Positions 15,525 through 21,055 of a stretch of DNA of 21,055 nucleotides are shown piece after piece. Numbering within the stretch: position 1 is the first letter of the stretch; each line of letters begins with the position of its first letter. The notes under the pieces were generated by a model, which was not told the origin of the DNA, did no database searches, and was given only the letters and a program-made list of their open reading frames with translations. This DNA comes from Anaerolineales bacterium UBA832 (GTDB lineage Bacteria; Chloroflexota; Anaerolineae; Anaerolineales; UBA11657). The DNA lies in NCBI GenBank assembly GCA_002296125.1, contig DBHI01000066.1, positions 1,194-22,248 of the forward strand, read 5' to 3'. Both the position numbers and the translations under genes were made by a program.

Positions 15525-16368
15525 ATCTAAAAGAATACTTATTACCGGTTCTACAGGTCATCTAGGAAATAGACTAGCTGAACTTGCTACGGAATGGGAT
15601 CTGATTTGCTGTTGGCACCATAAACAGCCTAATCCCGCAATTTCAGGCACACATGTACAATTAGACTTATGTAACAAAACAGATGTACACCAAACAATAA
15701 GTTACTTTAAACCTAATGTTATTATTCACACTGCTTGCTCAAATAGATCCGAACAATCAATTGTTCCTGCAAGCTTGAACATTGCAAAAGCAGCTTCTCA
15801 AAATAGTGCTAGGATCATTCATCTATCGACCGATATGGTCTTAGATGGAAAGAGTGCACCATATATCGATGATGCACCACAGAATCCGATTATGAGCTAT
15901 GGAAAAGTGAAAGCTATAGCAGAGAACAATATCAGTCAAAATTGTACAAACTATGCTATAGTAAGAACTTCATTGATATATGGCATGAACCCTATAGATC
16001 ACCAAACTAAATGGATGATTAACAACATAAAATCAGGCAAGAGAACCGTACTTTTTACTGATGAAATTCGATGTCCAATCTGGATTGACACATTATCATA
16101 TTGCCTACTTGAATTAGCTAATATGTCCTCAATCGGTTTCCTAAATGTTGCTGGACCCAAACCTATGAATAGATGGGAGATAGGAACCAAATTACTAAAA
16201 CTACTTAATCTTGAAAACAATAAATTAGTCATTCCTGGATTGCAATCTGAAAGTAATTTAACAAGACCAAAAGATCTAACGCTTATCATTAAGAAAGCGC
16301 AAGGTTTGTTAAAAACACCTTTACTAGATCTTGATGATGCCTTACTACAAATAAGGCAAAATATATAG
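15517..16368 (+). CDS. NAD(P)-dependent sugar reductase/epimerase (RmlD-like extended SDR)
   Basis: A 283-residue extended short-chain dehydrogenase related to dTDP-4-dehydrorhamnose reductase. The N-terminal Rossmann loop is GSTGHLG (residues 11-17), followed by an IIHTACSNRSEQS segment where RmlD has its T/H-A-A-Y region. The catalytic pair is Tyr128 and Lys132 in SYGKVKAIAE, preceded by HLSTDMVLDGKSAPY, a good match to the RmlD STDYVFDG segment. The C-terminal half (GFLNVAGPKPMNRWEIGTKLL) fits substrate binding. No rmlA, rmlB or rmlC is nearby, so the sugar nucleotide is unknown. The ATG lies eight bases inside the end of rnc. Confidence 0.82.
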   Translation: MSKSKRILITGSTGHLGNRLAELATEWDLICCWHHKQPNPAISGTHVQLDLCNKTDVHQTISYFKPNVIIHTACSNRSEQSIVPASLNIAKAASQNSARIIHLSTDMVLDGKSAPYIDDAPQNPIMSYGKVKAIAENNISQNCTNYAIVRTSLIYGMNPIDHQTKWMINNIKSGKRTVLFTDEIRCPIWIDTLSYCLLELANMSSIGFLNVAGPKPMNRWEIGTKLLKLLNLENNKLVIPGLQSESNLTRPKDLTLIIKKAQGLLKTPLLDLDDALLQIRQNI

Positions 16369-16380
16369 ACATTAGCATTG

Positions 16381-16408
16381 TTGACTAAATACAATGAGCA
16401 TGTACAAT
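16381..16408 (+). promoter_or_regulatory. Promoter of tRNA-Leu
   Basis: TTGACT (16381-16386) and TACAAT (16403-16408), 16 bases apart, each match five of six consensus bases; TG directly precedes the -10. Transcription would begin around 16415, leaving only a few bases before the mature tRNA end at 16420. Confidence 0.7.
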
Positions 16409-16419
16409 TTAAGTATAAA

Positions 16420-16503
16420 GGGGCAGTGGCGGAATTGGCATACGCAGCGGACTTAAAATCCGCCAGGCTAAAACCTATGTGGGTTCGAGTCCCACCTGCC
16501 CCA
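16420..16503 (+). tRNA. tRNA-Leu (anticodon UAA)
   Basis: Acceptor arms GGGGCAG (16420-16426) and CTGCCCC (16496-16502) pair fully, with discriminator A at 16503 and no encoded CCA. The anticodon stem is GCGGA/TCCGC (16447-16451 and 16459-16463) with loop CTTAAAA, anticodon TAA at 16454-16456. A long class II variable arm (AGG...CCT) and the T-arm GTGGG-TTCGAGT-CCCAC (16479-16495) complete a leucine tRNA. It reads UUA and, by wobble, UUG, codons frequent in this AT-rich genome. It sits between two convergent genes and has its own promoter. Confidence 0.97.
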
Positions 16504-16521
16504 TTTATCTGTCAAACTATC

Positions 16522-18264
16522 CTATATGCTATCTTTTTCCTTATTGGCATTTTCAATTAGTCCTAATGCTGTCTTTCTAACTGATTTGCCTTTGCTACCT
16601 AACATAGCAATTATTTCTTCAATTCGTGATTCAGAATCTAATGATTCAACAACAGTATAGGTTCGATCATCACTCATTTGTTTTGTTACTCTATAGTGTG
16701 CATCCCCATAACTTGCTATAGAAGGCAAATGAGTAATACAAACAACTTGATGTGATACACCTAATTCCCATAGATTTTTCCCAATTACAGAACCTATACG
16801 ACCACCTATTCCTTGATCAATTTCATCAAACACAAGAATTGGACGGCGATCCGCCTCCGCTAGAATACCTCGCAAAGCCAACATTAATCGAGATGTCTCA
16901 CCACCAGAAGCAATTTTTGATATCGGCTTTAAACTTTCTCCTTTATTAGGTGAAATTAAGAATTCAACTGTATCTAAGCCATTTTCATAAATTTTAACTG
17001 TTCTATTGTCAATAGTTACACCAGAGATATCATCATCAGTATGGTCAATGCGAATAAAAAACTCAGTACCATCCATTCTTAATTCCGACATACGTTCCAT
17101 TACATTGGATGCTAAACTATCAGCAGTTAGTTTTCTCTTTTTAGTAATTTCAATACCCAAATTTTCTATCTTACCCAATAACATCTTCTCTTGGTTTTCT
17201 AGTTCTTTAATACTATCAGCATTGCTAGCAATATTTTCTAGTTTCAATTCAATATCCAAACCATATTGAATAACTTCATCAATATTCGAACCATATTTAC
17301 CAATTAAATCTGAAATTAATTCCAACCTTTCTTCCACTTCAACAAAACGTTCCGGATCAAATTCAATATTATCTTTATAATTAAACAGATCTGACGCAAC
17401 ATCTTGGCATTGATCAAACAAACTGTCTATTTGACTCTTTATAGGTTGAAAATTTGCATCAATCTGTATCAAACGTTCACAAATCTCTGACATCATACCT
17501 ATCTGATCTACTGCTGACATCCCTCTTGCTTGAGAATCACTTTCAATACCAATTTCAAGAAGTTGATTGCTAAACTTAATCAATTTTTCGATATTAGATA
17601 ACTTCAGTCTTTCAGCTTTAAGAGATATATCTTCACCGACTGTAAGATTTGCTTCAGAAATCTCACCAAGTTGAAATTTCAAAAGTTCTAATTTTTCCTT
17701 GTTGTTTGCTTGTTCCTCTCGAACATGTACGAGCATTTTTCGCACAGACTTTAATTCACTAACTATCTCTCCAAATCTCCTGCAATCTTGATCCAATCCT
17801 CCAAATCTATCTAATAAGGGTAAATGTTCACTAACTTTAAGTAAAGACAAATGTTCAGATTGACTATGTAAATCTACTAACAAATCACCTAAATCACGTA
17901 ACATTGACAGATTCACACTCCGACCATTAACACGAGATATATTCCTACCATTTCTACGTAATTCTCTACTTAATATCAATGTCTCTATATTATCAATATT
18001 TTCCAAATCATCTTGTGATAGAAAATCATTAATGTCATTCTCTACAGAACTGTCAATTTGAAACACACCTTCTATTATTGCATAATCACTATCTGATCTA
18101 ATCATTACATTATCTGCGCGACCACCTAACATCAGAGTAATAGCGTCAACTAAAATAGATTTACCTGCACCTGTTTCCCCAGTGATAATATTTAATCCAG
18201 GTGCCAACTTAAGATTCATAGCATCAATGATAGCTAGATTGGTAATATTGATCTCACTTAACAT
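16522..18264 (-). CDS. recN: DNA repair protein RecN
   Basis: A 580-residue SMC-like ATPase acting in double-strand-break repair. Walker A is GETGAGKS (29-36), followed by the Q-loop region; the ABC signature SGGETSRLMLALRG starts at 453, and Walker B ILVFDEIDQGIGG has Asp480 and Glu481. Between them lie two long stretches rich in charged and leucine residues (about 155-370) that form the coiled-coil arms. RecN-specific GRNISRVNGRSVN is present near residue 110. Length is slightly above the family average. It starts five bases after the B-box gene stop and is the last gene of the minus-strand operon. Its stop lies 18 bases from the tRNA 3' end on the opposite strand. Confidence 0.97.
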   Translation of the reverse strand: MLSEINITNLAIIDAMNLKLAPGLNIITGETGAGKSILVDAITLMLGGRADNVMIRSDSDYAIIEGVFQIDSSVENDINDFLSQDDLENIDNIETLILSRELRRNGRNISRVNGRSVNLSMLRDLGDLLVDLHSQSEHLSLLKVSEHLPLLDRFGGLDQDCRRFGEIVSELKSVRKMLVHVREEQANNKEKLELLKFQLGEISEANLTVGEDISLKAERLKLSNIEKLIKFSNQLLEIGIESDSQARGMSAVDQIGMMSEICERLIQIDANFQPIKSQIDSLFDQCQDVASDLFNYKDNIEFDPERFVEVEERLELISDLIGKYGSNIDEVIQYGLDIELKLENIASNADSIKELENQEKMLLGKIENLGIEITKKRKLTADSLASNVMERMSELRMDGTEFFIRIDHTDDDISGVTIDNRTVKIYENGLDTVEFLISPNKGESLKPISKIASGGETSRLMLALRGILAEADRRPILVFDEIDQGIGGRIGSVIGKNLWELGVSHQVVCITHLPSIASYGDAHYRVTKQMSDDRTYTVVESLDSESRIEEIIAMLGSKGKSVRKTALGLIENANKEKDSI

Positions 18265-18269
18265 AAATA

Positions 18270-18776
18270 CTAAATATTAATACCTTTTAAATTCCTATAA
18301 ACTATGTTTGCAGAAATAATCACAAATATCAACCCCCACAAATCCCAAACAACTATACTGGCCAAACCCATAAAACCAACAGCAACAAAGCTGAGATTTT
18401 TGCCTCTTCTACGCTTGATAGATCTACTAATAATATCCGACATTATTCTTCCAAATACAGGAGCAACGAATAACATTAACCAACCTACTCCTTTCATAAT
18501 CCACATTGCAAAAATTGTCAAAACAAATGATAAAAGTCCAACTATAAAATAATCGTACCAAAAAACTGTTTCGAAAATGGATTGTTGACTCATAATACAC
18601 AAATGACATCTATATCCTACTGGAGTTTTATTTGCACATTCTGAACAAATAAGATCATTACATCTGTTGCATCTCAAATTGGTTGCACGTCTAGAATGCT
18701 TGACACAATATTGCAAAGAAGTGTCGGACTCACCAACAGATGGGTTGATGACGTTATTTGATATAGGATCAGTCAT
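18270..18776 (-). CDS. B-box-type zinc-finger membrane protein
   Basis: A 168-residue protein. Residues 24-60 carry four metal-binding pairs: Cys24/His27, Cys36/Cys39, Cys44/Cys47 and Cys57/Cys60, in the pattern CxxH...CxxC...CxxC...TPVGYRCxxC. This is the bacterial B-box-like finger often placed before rhomboid or other membrane domains, and could bind two zinc ions. The remainder holds about four hydrophobic helices (roughly 73-95, 97-113, 127-141 and 145-162) separated by a basic loop SIKRRRGKN. No rhomboid catalytic GxSG/H motif is seen, so it is not a protease by sequence. It overlaps nadK by four bases. Function is unknown; the operon with recN and nadK is its only clue. Confidence 0.72.
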   Translation of the reverse strand: MTDPISNNVINPSVGESDTSLQYCVKHSRRATNLRCNRCNDLICSECANKTPVGYRCHLCIMSQQSIFETVFWYDYFIVGLLSFVLTIFAMWIMKGVGWLMLFVAPVFGRIMSDIISRSIKRRRGKNLSFVAVGFMGLASIVVWDLWGLIFVIISANIVYRNLKGINI

Positions 18777-19624
18777 CCAATACCACGTTTTTTAATTGAC
18801 ATACGATCATTCAAATCCCTATAAAAATAATCTTCATCTTGAAATCTTACAAAATTACAGTTGTTTTTACTAGCACATACAACAACATTATCTCCATCTT
18901 CCACAGAAATCTGGAATTGTCCATCTATGCTCAGTATTGCACTATGACTTGTACTCACCTTAATTTTCACAGTACATCCCTCTGCTAGTACTACTGAAGT
19001 ACCCATACTCAGATGAGGAGATATAGGAGTAACAACAATATTACGTAGGACCGGTGGCAATATTGGACCACCAGCAGCTAGAGAATATGCTGTAGATCCA
19101 GTAGGAGTTGCTACTATTACACCGTCAGCCACATACTGAGCAAGTACAGAATCATCTACTCTTGTCTCCAGATGCACTGGCCGTGCCATTTTACCTCTAG
19201 TAACTACAATCTCATTAAGAGCATCCTGCTTAGTCAATAAGTCTCCATTCCTATATAACTCTCCTTGAATTAACATTCGTGGTTCTAACTCATAGTCTCG
19301 AGACATAACCTTGATCATTGACTCTTGCCATTCATCATTCCTGACTTGAGGTAAAAAACCAACTTGACCTAGATTTATACCCAAAACAGGACAATCAATT
19401 AATGACGCTACTCTACCTACACGAAGCATAGTACCATCTCCCCCAACAGCAATGAGTAAATCAGCAGATTGATTCAAATCTTCGTCTAGTTCAGATATCA
19501 ACAAACATTCGGAATGCAAACCTGAATGTTGATTAATCCAGTCATTAATTTCAACAGCAATCTGATTAGAACGCAGTACTTGTGGATTGTAAAATACAAG
19601 GTATCTAGACAATTTATTATTCAT
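18773..19624 (-). CDS. nadK: NAD kinase
   Basis: A 283-residue ATP- or polyphosphate-dependent kinase making NADP from NAD. The diagnostic GGDGT motif is at residues 61-65 with Asp63; also GINLGQVGFLP and the NAD-binding DGVIVATPTGSTAYSLAAGGPILPP (written here in parts: DGVIVATPTGSTAYS then LAAGGPI). The N-terminus LVFYNPQ and the length are normal. It starts four bases after the stop of the upstream Cas4-like gene and overlaps the B-box gene, so it is inside the operon. NadK next to recN is a frequent bacterial arrangement. Confidence 0.96.
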   Translation of the reverse strand: MNNKLSRYLVFYNPQVLRSNQIAVEINDWINQHSGLHSECLLISELDEDLNQSADLLIAVGGDGTMLRVGRVASLIDCPVLGINLGQVGFLPQVRNDEWQESMIKVMSRDYELEPRMLIQGELYRNGDLLTKQDALNEIVVTRGKMARPVHLETRVDDSVLAQYVADGVIVATPTGSTAYSLAAGGPILPPVLRNIVVTPISPHLSMGTSVVLAEGCTVKIKVSTSHSAILSIDGQFQISVEDGDNVVVCASKNNCNFVRFQDEDYFYRDLNDRMSIKKRGIG

Positions 19625-19628
19625 AATA

Positions 19629-20135
19629 TCAGCCAGTCAAACTATCTCCACATTTCTCCAAAAAGCTGCACGACAGGCATCTCTTTGAATTATTATGAGA
19701 ACGTCGCAATTGTACAGCAAGCATATTATTACGCATATCTTGTACTGTATCAACTAAACATCTCTCAAGACCCTTACTATAATGCACCTTATAAATACCA
19801 TTCAAATACTTGATTATGCCATAATTTGGTCTTACGCCATACTTTTCTTCAATTAGATGACAATAAGCTGCAACTTGCATCTTATGTGAAAAATATGCTC
19901 CTGATGAAGGTCTATAGCTAGATTTCAACTCGACAGGAAAATACATTCCTCCATCTAACAACACATAATCTGGTTTACCAACAATTTCCAACTTTTTGGA
20001 AAAAAAAGGACTAGTTCTATCACCTTGAGCATGAGAATCAGAATATACTATCTTACCTTTAGGTACACCCAAATCATCTATAACGCGTCTACCATTCCAA
20101 ACCAGAACAATACCCAGTACAATCAATATACACAA
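19629..20135 (-). CDS. C-terminal fragment of a Cas4-like PD-(D/E)XK nuclease
   Basis: About 168 residues carrying the main part of a RecB/Cas4-type nuclease: a membrane helix (CILIVLGIVLVW), then KIVYSD, GKPDYVLLDG with the metal-binding Asp, FPVELKS with Glu and Lys, QVAAYC as the QxxxY motif, and a terminal CLSCSFLEKC holding three of four iron-sulfur cysteines. The fourth cysteine and the conserved His lie in the upstream open frame at 20441-20187, in the same reading frame but behind TAA (20189-20187) and TGA stops. The nominal TTG at 20135 falls inside the membrane helix and has no good ribosome binding site; a GAGG further upstream might serve a rarer ATT start. I read it as the second half of one disrupted gene. 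It ends four bases before nadK. Confidence 0.6.
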   Translation of the reverse strand: MCILIVLGIVLVWNGRRVIDDLGVPKGKIVYSDSHAQGDRTSPFFSKKLEIVGKPDYVLLDGGMYFPVELKSSYRPSSGAYFSHKMQVAAYCHLIEEKYGVRPNYGIIKYLNGIYKVHYSKGLERCLVDTVQDMRNNMLAVQLRRSHNNSKRCLSCSFLEKCGDSLTG

Positions 20136-20186
20136 AGTAAATTCAATAACTTTAATGACCTCAATACTATAAAATCATACAATCCA

Positions 20187-20441
20187 TTAATTAAAGAAAA
20201 ATTCAAATCCAACTAAAAACATTAGCACCCCAATTGATGTTATAACACAAAAAAAACCGACATATTGCATCTTAATTGCCACTTTAGTTTTACGAAATTT
20301 TTTTGAATGAATTGTATTTCCTTCTACAAAGTCATTCAATCTAGTAAGATCAACACTAGTTATATTAGATCTATTCAACCACCAAGCTCGTTTACAATAT
20401 ACATATTCAGCTATTTCAGATGCTTCCACAATAGTTTTCAA
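20187..20441 (-). CDS. N-terminal fragment of the same Cas4-like nuclease
   Basis: 84 residues: SEIAEYVYCKRAWWL with Cys16, the first iron-sulfur cysteine in Cas4 proteins, His45 in EGNTIHSKKF as the conserved first active-site residue, and one membrane helix (about 60-82) ending at a TAA. I recall intact Chloroflexota relatives with two membrane helices between this part and the nuclease core, so the stop falls in the loop between them. Reading on in the same frame crosses TAA and, twelve bases later, TGA, then continues into the nuclease half. ATG 20441 is two bases from the translin stop. Either a pseudogene, a sequencing or assembly error, or a gene truly split in two. Confidence 0.55.
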   Translation of the reverse strand: MKTIVEASEIAEYVYCKRAWWLNRSNITSVDLTRLNDFVEGNTIHSKKFRKTKVAIKMQYVGFFCVITSIGVLMFLVGFEFFFN

Positions 20442-20443
20442 CT

Positions 20444-21055
20444 TTACGATTTTCCCTGTAATTTACCAATTCGTTCCAAAACTTTTTCTAATCGTTGATG
20501 TCTAATACTCATTGTCAGATCTCCTCTAGTGCGCTCACGAACACTACGCAATATGTCAGTATTTCTTCGCAAACCAGCTGTAATTGCATCAGGAAAATCC
20601 ATCGTAATCAAAAGATTGTATATCTCATCCAAGGCTCCCAATAGCCTTTCAGCCTCATCCAAATGATCCGTCCTAATAATATCAAGGATGGTACGTCTTA
20701 ATTCTGTCGCAGCCTCAGACAAACCCTTTAAGTAAGTAGCTGGTTCAACCTGTAAATCAATATGACTAGGAATATCTAATCTATAAACAATTGAATATAG
20801 TACGTTTACTTCAACAAACTCTTTTAATGCATCCTGTGTATAACCAGCAAAATACAAATCTGTATTACGGCCTGCACACTGTCGCAAATCTGCAGCACAA
20901 CTAGTAGACTCTTCAAGCAACAAGGTTATCTCGTCCAAATTGTTCCTATGAATAGCACGAATTGTATTAGCACATAAACGTATGAGTTGACGTGATCTAG
21001 TCAAAACATCATCGCGAATTCTAGTTTTATCAGACAACGACTCACGGATTTGATC
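20444..21055 (-). CDS. Translin family protein (5' end outside the window)
   Basis: 203 visible residues of an all-helical protein of the translin/TRAX family. The frame stays open to the window edge (DQIRESLSDKTRIRDD...), so the true start lies beyond 21055 and a TTG at 21037 is not needed. Family-like features: SRQLIRLCANTIRAIHR; a central LKEFVEVNVLYSIV; DLQVEPATYLKGLSEAATELRRTILDII, like the translin GDYLLGLADLTGELxR region; and EIYNLLITMDFPDAITAGLRRNTDILRSVRERTRGDLT at the end. Eukaryotic translin binds single-stranded nucleic acid and, with TRAX, forms the C3PO RNase. The TRAX-type catalytic acids cannot be judged by eye. Homologues in Chloroflexota are sometimes misnamed haloacid dehalogenase (recalled). 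It leads the operon with the nuclease, nadK and recN. Confidence 0.78.
   Translation of the reverse strand, partial: DQIRESLSDKTRIRDDVLTRSRQLIRLCANTIRAIHRNNLDEITLLLEESTSCAADLRQCAGRNTDLYFAGYTQDALKEFVEVNVLYSIVYRLDIPSHIDLQVEPATYLKGLSEAATELRRTILDIIRTDHLDEAERLLGALDEIYNLLITMDFPDAITAGLRRNTDILRSVRERTRGDLTMSIRHQRLEKVLERIGKLQGKS

Noticed and set aside
16378..16560. A 60-residue open frame over the tRNA
   Set aside because: It lies across tRNA-Leu and its promoter; the reading is a by-product of the tRNA sequence and has no ribosome binding site.
20130..20200. Stop-codon recoding (TAA or TGA read as an amino acid) to join the Cas4-like halves
   Set aside because: Both stops end many normal genes in the window (for example TAA for rlmN, TGA for the HAD gene and fabF), so a changed code is excluded; two different stops read through in tandem is unlikely.
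19629..20441. CRISPR adaptation locus suggested by a Cas4-like protein
   Set aside because: No cas1, cas2, effector gene or direct-repeat array in the window; membrane-anchored Cas4-like proteins exist outside CRISPR loci.

Overview
The window looks like chromosome from a low-GC (about one third G+C by eye) marine-type Chloroflexota, most likely Dehalococcoidia / SAR202-like. That placement is inference. It rests on the gene set: a bacterial translin-family gene beside a membrane-anchored Cas4-like nuclease gene, then nadK and recN; the 'quinate 5-dehydrogenase'-named family next to a MobA-like nucleotidyltransferase; and a lone Flp-type pilin. I recall these as typical of Chloroflexota, but ran no search. 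The region is tightly packed housekeeping and envelope DNA. I see no insertion sequence, phage gene, integrase or CRISPR array.

Layout. (1) 1-3013, plus strand: a perfect 24-bp palindrome, then a compact run of HAD-IIA phosphatase, rlmN and wecB. (2) 3035-3263: a strong promoter and a consensus ribosome binding site drive a 50-residue Flp pilin. (3) 3376-8609, plus strand except one gene: a degenerate nucleotidyltransferase-like protein, a convergent GT2 glycosyltransferase, an EamA transporter, the 'quinate dehydrogenase'-like protein, a second nucleotidyltransferase and a PAP2 phosphatase. This part looks biased to sugar, nucleotide-sugar and lipid-phosphate chemistry. (4) 8632-10486, minus strand: cinA and def. 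(5) 10720-12948, plus strand: ftsK. (6) 12969-13361, minus strand: a DsrE-like protein. (7) 13494-16368, plus strand: promoter, fabF, rnc and an RmlD-like reductase, with overlapping junctions. (8) 16381-16503: a promoter and tRNA-Leu(UAA). (9) 16522-21055, minus strand: translin (cut by the window edge), Cas4-like gene in two pieces, nadK, B-box zinc-finger membrane protein, recN; this looks like one operon.

Most genes are ordinary. The points that stand out are the last operon, which puts translin, an interrupted Cas4-like nuclease, nadK and recN together; two in-frame stops splitting that nuclease so that neither half holds a full active site or iron-sulfur cluster; a CinA whose C-terminal deamidase domain has lost its signature; a nucleotidyltransferase-like protein without the metal-binding Asp; and nested inverted repeats over the likely promoter of the 'quinate dehydrogenase' gene. 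Several starts (TTG for wecB, GTG for the DsrE-like gene, internal ATGs for flp, fabF and the quinate family gene) were set from Shine-Dalgarno sites and family N-termini. I do not see a clearly new multi-gene system. The translin/Cas4-like/nadK/recN operon is the best lead.
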